64,000 nt of DNA from Henricia sp. BOLD:AAB3569 (taxonomy: Eukaryota > Echinodermata > Asteroidea > Spinulosida > Echinasteridae), in the NCBI GenBank assembly GCA_037783545.1, contig JBBELK010001589.1, positions 31,477 through 95,476 of the forward strand. Reading direction: 5' to 3'. The position numbers and the translations under genes were made by a program. Below the pieces are notes generated by a model. It had not been told where the DNA came from. It ran no database searches and was given only the letters and a program-made list of their open reading frames with translations. Positions 1 through 13,470 of the stretch are shown piece by piece. The number at the start of each line of letters is the position of its first letter. The stretch's first letter is position 1.

Positions 1-1557
1 CAAAGACTCTATATTGCGCACTTGTCCTAACAAATTGACAGACTTTCGCCGGGAAATGGCAGAGAAATTTCAGAGTTTAGAAAAAAAAAGGGGTTGGCGC
101 TTCCTGGATGCTCCCGCAACCTGTGGCTGTCTGTACACACCTCTTTGGTGTACTCCTGACTCGTGCGCATGCTCAGTCCTTCGGACTGTCGTTGACACGG
201 CCCAGTTTGGGACGGGATTTTGGTCAAAGTGTGGTCCAAACGTCGGCAAATTTGGAGGTCGAAAAATGTTCCGACGAACTTCAAATTTTGCATGCTCCAA
301 AGACTCTATATTGCGCACTTGTCCTAAAAAATTGACAGACTTTCGCCGGGAAATGGCAGAGAAATTTCAGAGTTTAGAAAAAAAAGGGGTTGGCGCTTCC
401 TGGATGCTCCCGCAACCTGTGGCTGTCTGTACACACCTCTTTGGTGTACTCCTGACTCGTGCGCATGCTCAGTCCTTCGGACTGTCTTTGACACGGCCCA
501 GTTTGGGACGGGATTTTGGTCAAAGTGTGGTCCAAACGTCGGCAAATTTAGAGGTCGAAAAATGTTCCGACGAACTTCAAATTTTGCATGCTCCAAAGAC
601 TCTATATTGCGCACTTGTCCTAAAAAATTGTCAGACTTTCGCCTGGAAATGGCAGAGAAATTTTAGAGTTTAGAAAAAAAAGGGGTTGGCGCTTCCTGGA
701 TGCTCCCGCAACCTGTGGCTGTCTGTACACACCTCTTTGGTGTACTCCTGACTCGTGCGCATGCTCAGTCCTTCGGACTGTCGTTGACACGGCCCAGTTT
801 GGGACGGGATTTTGGTCAAAGTGTGGTCCAAACGTCGGCAAATTTGGAGGTCGAAAAATGTTCCGACGAACTTCAAATTTTGCATGCTCCAAAGACTCTA
901 TATTGCGCACTTGTCCTAAAAAATTGACAGACTTTCGCCGGGAAATGGCAGAGAAATTTCAGAGTTTAGAAAAAAAGGGGTTGGCGTTCCTGGATGCTCC
1001 CGCAACCGGTGGCTGTCTGTACACACCTCTTTGGTGTACTCCTGACTCGTGCGCATGCTCAGTCCTTCGGACTGTCGTTGACACGGCCCAGTTTGGGACG
1101 GGATTTTGGTCAAAGTGTGGTCCAAACGTCGGCAAATTTGGAGGTCGAAAAATGTTCCGACGAACTTCAAATTTTGCATGCTCCAAAGACTCTATATTGC
1201 GCACTTGTCCTAAAAAATTGACAGACTTTCGCCGGGAAATGGCAGAGAAATTTCAGAGTTTAGAAAAAAAAGGGGTTGGCGCTTCCTGGATGCTCTCGCA
1301 ACCTGTGGCTGTCTGTACACACCTCTTTGGTGTACTCCTGACTCGTGCGCATGCTCAGTCCTTCGGACTGTCGTTGACACGGCCCAGTTTGGGACGGGAT
1401 TTTGGTCAAAGTGTGGTCCAAACGTCGGCAAATTTGGAGGTCGAAAAATGTTCCGACGAACTTCAAATTTTGCATGCTCCAAAGACTCTATATTGCGCAC
1501 TTGTCCTAAAAAATTGACAGACTTTCGCCGGGAAATGGCAGAGAAATTTCAGAGTTT

Positions 1558-1790
1558 AGAGGGGTTGGCGCTTTCCTGGATGCTCCCGCAACCTTGTGTG
1601 TCTAGTACACACCTCTTTGGTGTACTACTGGGACTCGTGCGCATGCTCAGTCCTTCGGACTGTCGTTGACACGGCCCAGTTTGGACGGGACTTGGTCAAA
1701 GTGTGGTCCAACGTCGGTAAATTTTGGAGGTCGAAAATTTTTTTTTTCCGACGAACTTCAAATTTTGCATGTCTCCAAAGACTCTATATT
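1558..1790 (+). repeat. Degenerate satellite monomer
   Basis: Compared with its neighbours this copy lacks most of the A-tract (TTTAGAGGGGTTGG). It has extra bases (GCTTTCCTGG, CTACTGGGACTCG, CATGTCTCC), lost bases (TTTGGACGGGACTTGG, GTCCAACGTCGG) and a much longer T-run in place of GAAAAATGTTCC. The changes are mixed insertions and deletions confined to one unit, while the monomers on both sides are regular. It could be an old copy or a patch of low-quality consensus. Confidence 0.8.
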
Positions 1791-4700
1791 GCGCACTTGT
1801 CCTAAAAAATTGACAGACTTTCGCCTGGAAATGGCAGAGAAATTTCAGAGTTTAGAAAAAAAAGGGGTTGGCGCTTCCTGGATGCTCCCGCAACCTGTGG
1901 CTGTCTGTACACACCTCTTTGGTGTACTCCTGACTCGTGCGCATGCTCAGTCCTTCGGACTGTCGTTGACACGGCCCAGTTTGGGACGAGATTTTGGTCA
2001 AAGTGTGGTCCAAACGTCGGCAAATTTGGAGGTCGAAAAATGTTCCGACGAACTTCAAATTTTGCATGCTCCAAAGACTCTATATTGCGCACTTGTCCTA
2101 AAAAATTGACAGACTTTCGCCTGGAAATGGCAGAGAAATTTCAGAGTTTAGAAAAAAAAGGGGTTGGCGCTTCCTGGATGCTCCCGCAACCTGTGGCTGT
2201 CTGTACACACCTCTTTGGTGTACTCCTGACTCGTGCGCATGCTCAGTCCTTCGGACTGTCGTTGACACGGCCCAGTTTGGGACGGGATTTTGGTCAAAGT
2301 GTGGTCCAAACGTCGGCAAATTTGGAGGTCGAAAAATGTTCCGACGAACTTCAAATGTTGCATGCTCCAAAGACTCTATATTGCGCACTTGTCCTAAAAA
2401 ATTGACAGACTTTCGCCGGGAAATGGCAGAGAAATTTCAGAGTTTAGAAAAAAAGGGGTTGGCGCTTCCTGGATGCTCCCGCAACCTGTGGCTGTCTGTA
2501 CACACCTCTTTGGTGTACTCCTGACTCGTGCGCATGCTCAGTCCTTCGGACTGTCGTTGACACGGCCCAGTTTGGGACGGGATTTTGGTCAAAGTGTGGT
2601 CCAAACGTCGGCAAATTTGGAGGTCGAAAAATGTTCCGACGAACTTCAAATTTTGCATGCTCCAAAGACTCTATATTGCGCACTTGTCCTAAAAAATTGA
2701 CAGACTTTCGCCTGGAAATGGCAGAGAAATTTCAGAGTTTAGAAAAAAAAGGGGTTGGCGCTTCCTGGATGCTCCCGCAACCTGTGGCTGTCTGTATACA
2801 CCTCTTTGGTGTACTCCTGACTCGTGCGCATGCTCAGTCCTTCGGACTGTCGTTGACACGGCCCAGTTTGGGACGGGATTTTGGTCAAAGTGTGGTCCAA
2901 ACGTCGGCAAATTTGGAGGTCGAAAAATGTTCCGACGAACTTCAAATTTTGCATGCTCCAAAGACTCTATATTGCGCACTTGTCCTAAAAAATTGACAGA
3001 CTTTCGCCGGGAAATGGCAGAGAAATTTCAGAGTTTAGAAAAAAAAGGGGTTGGCGCTTCCTGGATGCTCCCGCAACCTGTGGCTGTCTGTACACACCTC
3101 TTTGGTGTACTCCTGACTCGTGCGCATGCTCAGTCCTTCGGACTGTCGTTGACACGGCCCAGTTTGGGACGGGATTTTGGTCAAAGTGTGGTCCAAACGT
3201 CGGCAAATTTGGAGGTCGAAAAATGTTCCGACAAACTTCAAATTTTGCATGCTCCAAAGACTGTATATTGCGCACTTGTCCTAAAAAATTGACAGACTTT
3301 CGCCGGGAAATGGCAGAGAAATTTCAGAGTTTAGAAAAAATAGTGGTTGGCGCTTCCTGGATGCTCCCGCAACCTGTGGCTGTCTGTACACACCTCTTTG
3401 GTGTACTCCTGACTCGTGCGCATGCTCAGTCCTTCGGACTGTCGTTGACACGGCCCAGTTTGGGACGGGATTTTGGTCAAAGTGTGGTCCAAACGTCGGC
3501 AAATTTGGAGGTCGAAAAATGTTCCAACGAACTTCAAATTTTGCATGCTCCAAAGACTCTATATTGCGCACTTGTCCTAAAAAATTGACAGACTTTCGCC
3601 GGGAAATGGCAGAGAAATTTCAGAGTTTAGAAAAAAAAGGGGTTGGCGCTTCCTGGATGCTCCCGCAACCTGTGGCTGTCTGTACACACCTCTTTGGTGT
3701 ACTCCTGACTCGTGCGCATGCTCAGTCCTTCGGACTGTCGTTGACACGGCCCAGTTTGGGACGGGATTTTGGTCAAAGTGTGGTCCAAACGTCGGCAAAT
3801 TTGGAGGTCGAAAAATGTTCCGACGAACTTCAAATTTTGCATGCTCCAAAGACTCTATATTGCGCACTTGTCCTAAAAAATTGACAGACTTTCGCCGGGA
3901 AATGGCAGAGAAATTTCAGAGTTTAGAAAAAAAGGGGTTGGCGCTTCCTGGATGCTCCCGCAACCTGTGGCTGTCTGTACACACCTCTTTGGTGTACTCC
4001 TGACTCGTGCGCATGCTCAGTTCTTCGGACTGTCGTTGACACGGCCCAGTTTGGGACGGGATTTTGGTCAAAGTGTGGTCCAAACGTCGGCAAATTTGGA
4101 GGTCGAAAAATGTTCCGACGAACTTCAAATTTTGCATGCTCCAAAGACTCTATATTGCGCACTTGTCCTAAAAAATTGACAGACTTTCGCCTGGAAATGG
4201 CAGAGAAATTTCAGAGTTTAGAAAAAAAAGGGGTTGGCGCTTCCTGGATGCTCCCGCAACCTGTGGCTGTCTGTACACACCTCTTTGGTGTACTCCTGAC
4301 TCGTGCGCATGCTCAGTCCTTCGGACTGTCGTTGACACGGCCCAGTTTGGGACGAGATTTTGGTCAAAGTGTGGTCCAAACGTCGGCAAATTTGGAGGTC
4401 GAAAAATGTTCCGACGAACTTCAAATTTTGCATGCTCCAAAGACTCTATATTGCGCACTTGTCCTAAAAAATTGACAGACTTTCGCCGGGAAATGGCAGA
4501 GAAATTTCAGAGTTTAGAAAAAAAAGGGGTTGGCGCTTCCTGGATGCTCCCGCAACCTGTGGCTGTCTGTACACACCTCTTTGGTGTACTCCTGACTCGT
4601 GCGCATGCTCAGTCCTTCGGACTGTCGTTGACACGGCCCAGTTTGGGACGGGATTTTGGTCAAAGTGTGGTCCAAACGTCGGCAAATTTGGAGGTTGAAA

Positions 4701-7700
4701 AATGTTCCGACGAACTTCAAATTTTGCATGCTCCAAAGACTCTATATTGCGCACTTGTCCTACAAAATTGACAGACTTTCGCCGGGAAATGGCAGAGAAA
4801 TTTCAGAGTTTAGAAAAAAAAGGGGTTGGCGCTTCCTGGATGCTCCCGCAACCTGTGGCTGTCTGTACACACCTCTTTGGTGTACTCCTGACTCGTGCGC
4901 ATGCTCAGTCCTTCGGACTGTCGTTGACACGGCCCAGTTTGGGACGGGATTTTGGTCAAAGTGTGGTCCAAACGTCGGCAAATTTGGAGGTCGAAAAATG
5001 TTCCGACGAACTTCAAATGTTGCATGCTCCAAAGACTCTATATTGCGCACTTGTCCTAAAAAATTGACAGACTTTCGCCGGGAAATGGCAGAGAAATTTC
5101 AGAGTTTAGAAAAAAAAGGGGTTGGCGCTTCCTGGATGCTCCCGCAACCTGTGGCTGTCTGTACACACCTCTTTGGTGTACTCCTGACTCGTGCGCATGC
5201 TCAGTCCTTCGGACTGTCGTTGACACGGCCCAGTTTGGGACGGGATTTTGGTCAAAGTGTGGTCCAAACGTCGGCAAATTTGGAGGTCGAAAAATGTTCC
5301 GACGAACTTCAAATTTTGCATGCTCCAAAGACTCTATATTGCGCACTTGTCCTAAAAAATTGACAGACTTTCGCCTGGAAATGGCAGAGAAATTTCAGAG
5401 TTTAGAAAAAAAAGGGGTTGGCGCTTCCTGGATGCTCCCGCAACCTGTGGCTGTCTGTACACACCTCTTTGGTGTACTCCTGACTCGTGCGCATGCTCAG
5501 TCCTTCGGACTGTCGTTGACACGGCCCAGTTTGGGACGGGATTTTGGTCAAAGTGTGGTCCAAACGTCGGCAAATTTGGAGGTCGAAAAATGTTCCGACG
5601 AACTTCAAATTTTGCATGCTCCAAAGACTCTATATTGCGCACTTGTCCTAAAAAATTGACAGACTTTCGCCGGGAAATGGCAGAGAAATTTCAGAGTTTA
5701 GAAAAAAAAGGGGTTGGCGCTTCCTGGATGCTCCCGCAACCTGTGGCTGTCTGTACACACCTCTTTGGTGTACTCCTGACTCGTGCGCATGCTCAGTCCT
5801 TCGGACTGTCGTTGACACGGCCCAGTTTGGGACGGGATTTTGGTCAAAGTGTGGTCCAAACGTCGGCAAATTTGGAGGTCGAAAAATTTTCCGACGAACT
5901 TCAAATTTTGCATGCTCCAAAGACTCTATAATGCGCACTTGTCCTAAAAAATTGACAGACTTTCGCCGGGAAATGGAAGATACATTTCAGAGTTTAGAAA
6001 AAAAAGGGGTTGGCGCTTCCTGGATGCTCCCGCAACCTGTGGCTGTCTGTACACACCTCTTTGGTGTACTCCTGACTCGTGCGCATGCTCAGTCCTTCGG
6101 ACTGTCGTTGACACGGCCCAGTTTGGGACGGGATTTTGGTCAAAGTGTGGTCCAAACGTCGGCAAATTTGGAGGTCGAAAAATGTTCCGACGAACTTCAA
6201 ATTTTGCATGCTCCAAAGACTGTATATTGCGCACTTGTCCTAAAAAATTGACAGACTTTCGCCGGGAAATGGCAGAGAAATTTCAGAGTTTAGAAAAAAA
6301 GGGGTTGGCGCTTCCTGGATGCTCCCGCAACCTGTGGCTGTCTGTACACACCTCTTTGGTGTACTCCTGACTCGTGCGCATGCTCAGTCCTTCGGACTGT
6401 CGTTGACACGGCCCAGTTTGGGACGGGATTTTGGTCAAAGTGTGGTCCAAACGTCGGCAAATTTGGAGGTCGAAAAATGTTCCGACGAACTTCAAATTTT
6501 GCATGCTCCAAAGACTCTATATTGCGCACTTGTCCTAAACAATTGACAGACTTTCGCCGGGAAATGGCAGAGAAATTTCAGAGTTTAGAAAAAAAAGGGG
6601 TTGGCGCTTCCTGGATGCTCCCGCAACCTGTGGCTGTCTGTACACACCTCTTTGGTGTACTCCTGACTCGTGCGCATGCTCAGTCCTTCGGACTGTCGTT
6701 GACACGGCCCAGTTTGGGACGGGATTTTGGTCAAAGTGTGGTCCAAACGTCGGCAAATTTGGAGGTCGAAAAATGTTCCGACGAACTTCAAATTTTGCAT
6801 GCTCCAAAGACTCTATATTGCGCACTTGTCCTTAAAATTTACATACTTTCGCCGGGAAATGGCAGAGAAATTTCAGAGTTTAGAAAAAAAGGGGTTGGCG
6901 CTTCCTGGATGCTCCCGCAACCTGTGGCTGTCTGTACACACCTCTTTGGTGTACTCCTGACTCGTGCGCATGCTCAGTCCTTCGGACTGTCGTTGACACG
7001 GCCCAGTTTGGGACGGGATTTTGGTCAAAGTGTGGTCCAAACGTCGGCAAATTTGGAGGTCTAAAAATGTTCCGACGAACTTCAAATTTTGCATGCTCCA
7101 AAGACTCTATATTGCGCACTTGTCCTAAAAAATTGACAGACTTTCGCCGGGAAATGGCAGAGAAATTTCAGAGTTTAGAAAAAAAGGGGTTGGCGCTTCC
7201 TGGATGCTCCCGCAACCTGTGGCTGTTTGTACACACCTCTTTGGTGTACTCCTGACTCGTGCGCATGCTCAGTCCTTCGGACTGTCGTTGACACGGCCCA
7301 GTTTGGGACGGGATTTTTGTCAAAGTGTGGTCCAAACGTCGGCAAATTTGGAGGTGGAAAAATGTTCCGACGAACTTCAAATTTTGCATGCTCCAAAGAC
7401 TGTATATTGCGCACTTGTCCTAAAAAATTGACAGACTTTCGCCGGGAAATGGCAGAGAAATTTCAGAGTTTAGAAAAAAAAGGGGTTGGCGCTTCCTGGA
7501 TGCTCCCGCAACCTGTGGCTGTCTGTACACACCTCTTTGGTGTACTCCTGACTCGTGCGCATGCTCAGTCCTTCGGACTGTCGTTGACACGGCCCAGTTT
7601 GGGACGGGATTTTGGTCAAAGTGTGGTCCAAACGTCGGCAAATTTGGAGGTCGAAAAATGTTCCGACGAACTTCAAATTTTGCATGCTCCAAAGACTCTA

Positions 7701-8493
7701 TATTGCGCACTTGTCCTAAACAATTGACAGACTTTCGCCGGGAAATGGCAGAGAAATTTCAGAGTTTAGAAAAAAAAGGGGTTGGCGCTTCCTGGATGCT
7801 CCCGCAACCTGTGGCTGTCTGTACACACCTCTTTGGTGTACTCCTGACTCGTGCGCATGCTCAGTCATTCGGACTGTCGTTGAAACGGTCCAGTTTGGGA
7901 CGGGATTTTGGTCAAAGTGTGGTCCAAACGTCGGCAAATTTGGAGGTCGAAAAATGTTCCGACGAACTTCAAATTTTGCATGCTCCAAAGACTCTATATT
8001 GCGCACTTGTCCTAAAAAATTGACAGACTTTCGCCGGGAAATGGCAGAGAAATTTCAGAGTTTAGAAAAAAAGGGGTTGGCGCTTCCTGGATGCTCCCGC
8101 AACCTGTGGCTGTCTGTACACACCTCTTTGGTGTACTCCTGACTCGTGCGCATGCTCAGTCCTTCGGACTGTCGTTGACACGGCCCAGTTTGGGACGGGA
8201 TTTTGGTCAAAGTGTGGTCCAAACGTGGGCAAATTTGGAGGTCGAAAAATGTTCCGACGAACTTCAAATTTTGCATGCTCCAAAGACTCTATATTGCGCA
8301 CTTGTCCTAAAAAATTGACAGACTTTCGCCGGGAAATGGCAGAGAAATTTCAGAGTTTAGAAAAAAAAGGGGTTGGCGCTTCCTGGATGCTCCCGCAACC
8401 TGTGGCTGTCTGTACACACCTCTTTGGTGTACTCCTGACTCGTGCGCATGCTCAGTCCTTCGGACTGTCGTTGACACGGCCCAGTTTGGGACG

Positions 8494-11400
8494 GGATTTT
8501 TGTCAAAGTGTGGTCCAAACGTCGGCACATTTGGAGGTGGAAAAATGTTCCGACGAACTTCAAATTTTGCATGCTCCAAAGACTCTATATTGCGCACTTG
8601 TCCTAAAAAATTGACAGACTTTCGCCGGGAAATGGCAGAGAAATTTCAGAGTTTAGAAAAAAAGGGGTTGGCGCTTCCTGGATGCTCCCGCAACCTGTGG
8701 CTGTCTGTACACACCTCTTTGGTGTACTCCTGACTCGTGCGCATGCTCAGTCCTTCGGACTGTCGTTGACACTGCCCAGTTTGGGACGGGATTTTGGTCA
8801 AAGTGTGGTCCAAACGTCGGCAAATTTGGAGGTCGAAAAATTTTCCGACCAACTTCAAATTTTGCATGCTCCAAAGACTCTATAATGCGCACTTGTCCTA
8901 AAAAATTGACAGACTTTCGCCGGGAAATGGAAGATAAATTTCAGAGTTTAGAAAAAAAAGGGGTTGGCGCTTCCTGGATGCTCCCGCAACCTGTGGCTGT
9001 CTGTACACACCTCTTTGGTGTACTCCTGACTCGTGCGCATGCTCAGTCCTTCGGACTGTCGTTGACACGGCCCAGTTTGGGACGGGATTTTGGTCAAAGT
9101 GTGGTCCAAACGTCGGCAAATTTGGAGGTCGAAAAATGTTCCGACGAACTTCAAATTTTGCATGCTCCAAAGACTGTATATTGCGCACTTGTCCTAAAAA
9201 ATTGACAGACTTTCGCCGGGAAATGGCAGAGAAATTTCAGAGTTTAGAAAAAAAGGGGTTGGCGCTTCCTGGATGCTCCCGCAACCTGTGGCTGTCTGTA
9301 CACACCTCTTTGGTGTACTCCTGACTCGTGCGCATGCTCAGTCCTTCGGACTGTCGTTGACACGGCCCAGTTTGGGACGGGATTTTGGTCAAGGTGTGGT
9401 CCAAACGTGGGCAAATTTGGAGGTCGAAAAATGTTCCGACGAACTTCAAATTTTGCATGCTCCAAAGACTCTATATTGCGCACTTGTCCTAAAAAATTGA
9501 CAGACTTTCGCCGGGAAATGGCAGAGAAATTTCAGAGTTTAGAAAAAAAAGGGGTTGTCGCTTCCTGGATGCTCCCGCAACCTGTGGCTGTCTGTACACA
9601 CCTCTTTGGTGTACTCCTGACTCGTGCGCATGCTCAGTCCTTCGGACTGTCGTTGACACGGCCCAGTTTGGGACGGGATTTTTGTCAAAGTGTGGTCCAA
9701 ACGTCGGCAAATTTGGAGGTGGAAAAATGTTCCGACGAACTTCAAATTTTGCATGCTCCAAAGACTCTATATTGCGCACTTGTCCTAAAAAATTGACAGA
9801 CTTTCGCCGGGAAATGGCAGAGAAATTTCAGAGTTTAGAAAAAAAAGGGGTTGGCGCTTCCTGGATGCTCCCGCAACCTGTGGCTGTCTGTACACACCTC
9901 TTTGGTGTACTCCTGACTCGTGCGCATGCTCAGTCCTTCGGACTGTCGTTGACACGGCCCAGTTTGGGACGGGATTTTGGTCAAAGTGTGGTCCAAACGT
10001 CGGCAAATTTGGAGGTCGAAAAATGTTCCGACGAACTTCAAATTTTGCATGCTCCAAAGACTGTATATTGCGCACTTGTCCTAAAAAATTGACAGACTTT
10101 CGCCGGGAAATGGCAGAGAAATTTCAGAGTTTAGAAAAAAAAGGGGTTGGCGCTTCCTGGATGCTCCCGCAACCTGTGGCTGTCTGTACACACCTCTTTG
10201 GTGTACTCCTGACTCGTGCGCATGCTCAGTCCTTCGGACTGTCGTTGACACGGCCCAGTTTGGGACGGGATTTTGGTCAAAGTGTGGTCCAAACGTGGGC
10301 AAATTTGGAGGTCGAAAAATGTTCCGACGAACTTCAAATTTTGCATGCTCCAAAGACTCTATATTGCGCACTTGTCCTAAAAAATTGACAGACTTTCGCC
10401 GGGAAATGGCAGAGAAATTTCAGAGTTTAGAAAAAAAAGGGGTTGGCGCTTCCTGGATGCTCCCGCAACCTGTGGCTGTCTGTACACACCTCTTTGGTGT
10501 ACTCCTGACTCGTGCGCATGCTCAGTCCTTCGGACTGTCGTTGACACGGCCCAGTTTGGGACGGGATTTTTGTCAAAGTGTGGTCCAAACGTCGGCACAT
10601 TTGGAGGTGGAAAAATGTTCCGACGAACTTCAAATTTTGCATGCTCCAAAGACTCTATATTGCGCACTTGTCCTAAAAAATTGACAGACTTTCGCCGGGA
10701 AATGGCAGAGAAATTTCAGAGTTTAGAAAAAAAAGGGGTTGGCGCTTCCTGGATGCTCCCGCAACCTGTGGCTGTCTGTACACACCTCTTTGGTGTACTC
10801 CTGACTCGTGCGCATGCTCAGTCCTTCGGACTGTCGTTGACACGGCCCAGTTTGGGACGGGATTTTTGTCAAAGTGTGGTCCAAACGTCGGCACATTTGG
10901 AGGTGGAAAAATGTTCCGACGAACTTCAAATTTTGCATGCTCCAAAGACTCTATATTGCGCACTTGTCCTAAAAAATTGACAGACTTTCGCCGGGAAATG
11001 GCAGAGAAATTTCAGAGTTTAGAAAAAAAGGGGTTGGCGCTTCCTGGATGCTCCCGCAACCTGTGGCTGTCTGTACACACCTCTTTGGTGTACTCCTGAC
11101 TCGTGCGCATGCTCAGTCCTTCGGACTGTCGTTGACACTGCCCAGTTTGGGACGGGATTTTGGTCAAAGTGTGGTCCAAACGTCGGCAAATTTGGAGGTC
11201 GAAAAATTTTCCGACCAACTTCAAATTTTGCATGCTCCAAAGACTCTATAATGCGCACTTGTCCTAAAAAATTGACAGACTTTCGCCGGGAAATGGAAGA
11301 TAAATTTCAGAGTTTAGAAAAAAAAGGGGTTGGCGCTTCCTGGATGCTCCCGCAACCTGTGGCTGTCTGTACACACCTCTTTGGTGTACTCCTGACTCGT

Positions 11401-13036
11401 GCGCATGCTCAGTCCTTCGGACTGTCGTTGACACGGCCCAGTTTGGGACGGGATTTTGGTCAAAGTGTGGTCCAAACGTCGGCAAATTTGGAGGTCGAAA
11501 AATGTTCCGACGAACTTCAAATTTTGCATGCTCCAAAGACTGTATATTGCGCACTTGTCCTAAAAAATTGACAGACTTTCGCCGGGAAATGGCAGAGAAA
11601 TTTCAGAGTTTAGAAAAAAAGGGGTTGGCGCTTCCTGGATGCTCCCGCAACCTGTGGCTGTCTGTACACACCTCTTTGGTGTACTCCTGACTCGTGCGCA
11701 TGCTCAGTCCTTCGGACTGTCGTTGACACGGCCCAGTTTGGGACGGGATTTTGGTCAAGGTGTGGTCCAAACGTGGGCAAATTTGGAGGTCGAAAAATGT
11801 TCCGACGAACTTCAAATTTTGCATGCTCCAAAGACTCTATATTGCGCACTTGTCCTAAAAAATTGACAGACTTTCGCCGGGAAATGGCAGAGAAATTTCA
11901 GAGTTTAGAAAAAAAAGGGGTTGGCGCTTCCTGGATGCTCCCGCAACCTGTGGCTGTCTGTACACACCTCTTTGGTGTACTCCTGACTCGTGCGCATGCT
12001 CAGTCCTTCGGACTGTCGTTGACACGGCCCAGTTTGGGACGGGATTTTTGTCAAAGTGTGGTCCAAACGTCGGCAAATTTGGAGGTGGAAAAATGTTCCG
12101 ACGAACTTCAAATTTTGCATGCTCCAAAGACTCTATATTGCGCACTTGTCCTAAAAAATTGACAGACTTTCGCCGGGAAATGGCAGAGAAATTTCAGAGT
12201 TTAGAAAAAAAAGGGGTTGGCGCTTCCTGGATGCTCCCGCAACCTGTGGCTGTCTGTACACACCTCTTTGGTGTACTCCTGACTCGTGCGCATGCTCAGT
12301 CCTTCGGACTGTCGTTGACACGGCCCAGTTTGGGACGGGATTTTGGTCAAAGTGTGGTCCAAACGTCGGCAAATTTGGAGGTCGAAAAATGTTCCGACGA
12401 ACTTCAAATTTTGCATGCTCCAAAGACTGTATATTGCGCACTTGTCCTAAAAAATTGACAGACTTTCGCCGGGAAATGGCAGAGAAATTTCAGAGTTTAG
12501 AAAAAAAAGGGGTTGGCGCTTCCTGGATGCTCCCGCAACCTGTGGCTGTCTGTACACACCTCTTTGGTGTACTCCTGACTCGTGCGCATGCTCAGTCCTT
12601 CGGACTGTCGTTGACACGGCCCAGTTTGGGACGGGATTTTGGTCAAAGTGTGGTCCAAACGTGGGCAAATTTGGAGGTCGAAAAATGTTCCGACGAACTT
12701 CAAATTTTGCATGCTCCAAAGACTCTATATTGCGCACTTGTCCTAAAAAATTGACAGACTTTCGCCGGGAAATGGCAGAGAAATTTCAGAGTTTAGAAAA
12801 AAAAGGGGTTGGCGCTTCCTGGATGCTCCCGCAACCTGTGGCTGTCTGTACACACCTCTTTGGTGTACTCCTGACTCGTGCGCATGCTCAGTCCTTCGGA
12901 CTGTCGTTGACACGGCCCAGTTTGGGACGGGATTTTTGTCAAAGTGTGGTCCAAACGTCGGCACATTTGGAGGTGGAAAAATGTTCCGACGAACTTCAAA
13001 TTTTGCATGCTCCAAAGACTCTATATTGCGCACTTG
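8494..13036 (+). repeat. Higher-order repeat, 2366 bp (8 monomers), about two copies
   Basis: Diagnostic variants recur exactly 2366 bp apart. TTTTTGTCAAAG with CGGCACATTTGG occurs near 8494, 10860 (also 10564) and 12931. GACACTGCCC with CCGACCAAC occurs near 8770-8850 and again near 11136-11216. GGTCAAGGTGTGG occurs near 9390 and 11756. GAAATGGAAGATAAATTTC follows in both. One visible difference is a T at 9558 where 11924 has G. Copy 1 is about 8494-10859 and copy 2 runs from 10860 to about 13036, where an extra A and different variants begin. A related older version with the GGAAGATACATTTC variant lies near 5886-6250, about 10 monomers upstream of copy 1. Confidence 0.8.
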
Positions 13037-13393
13037 TCCTAAAAAAATTGACAGACTTTCGCCGGGAAATGGCAGAGAAATTTCAGAGTTTAGAAAAAAA
13101 GGGGTTGGCGCTTCCTGGATGCTCCCGCAACCTGTGGCTGTCTGTACACACCTCTTTGGTGTACTCCTGACTCGTGCGCATGCTCAGTCCTTCGGACTGT
13201 CGTTGACACGGCCCAGTTTGGGACGGGATTTTGGTCAAAGTGTGGTCCAAACGTCGGCAAATTTGGAGGTCGAAAAATTTTCCGACGAACTTCAAATTTT
13301 GCATGCTCCAAAGACTCTATAATGCGCACTTGTCCTAAAAAAATTGACAGACTTTCGCCGGGAAATGGAAGATAAATTTCAGAGTTTAGAAAA

Positions 13394-13405
13394 AAAAGGG
13401 GTTGG
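13394..13405 (+). repeat. SINE 1 target-site duplication, left copy
   Basis: AAAAGGGGTTGG precedes the SINE and is repeated immediately after it at 13689-13700. In an uninterrupted monomer it occurs once, at the end of the A-tract, so the pair is a target-site duplication. Confidence 0.9.
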
Positions 13406-13416
13406 GGCGGTCGGGT

Positions 13417-13427
13417 TGGCGTACGGG
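13417..13427 (+). promoter_or_regulatory. Pol III A box of SINE 1
   Basis: TGGCGTACGGG lies 12 bp from the element start and matches the tRNA A-box pattern TGGCNNAGTNGG approximately. Spacing to the B box (about 33 bp) is normal for tRNA-derived promoters. Confidence 0.7.
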
Positions 13428-13459
13428 TTCTTTCCTCGCCTTTCACCTCTGGGGTCCCG

Positions 13460-13470
13460 GGTTCGAATCC
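13460..13470 (+). promoter_or_regulatory. Pol III B box of SINE 1
   Basis: GGTTCGAATCC is an exact match to the B-box consensus GGTTCRANNCC. The surrounding T-arm is imperfect because the 3-prime stem side has lost a C, which argues for a SINE head rather than a working tRNA. Confidence 0.88.

Larger units (their letters stand above)
1..13405 (+). repeat. Satellite array block 1 (about 45 monomers of ~296 bp)
   Basis: Head-to-tail copies of one unit of about 296 bp fill this block with no inversion and no unique sequence. The unit can be followed by landmarks that recur each period: TTGACAGACTTTCGCC, an A-tract followed by GGGGTTGG, CAGTCCTTCGGACTG, and TTTGCATGCTCCAAAGAC. Most copies differ by a few substitutions, such as GCCTGG for GCCGGG, CTGTATATT for CTCTATATT, or GTGGGC for GTCGGC. 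The same variant combinations recur at multiples of the unit length, showing amplification in multi-monomer blocks. A strongly degenerate copy lies near 1.56-1.79 kb. The block ends inside a monomer, where a SINE has inserted just after an A-tract. No gene is supported here; the open frames are satellite frames repeated. Confidence 0.97.

Noticed and set aside
1..13405. CRISPR array
   Set aside because: Units are contiguous ~296-bp repeats with no short repeat/unique spacer alternation, and the context is eukaryotic.
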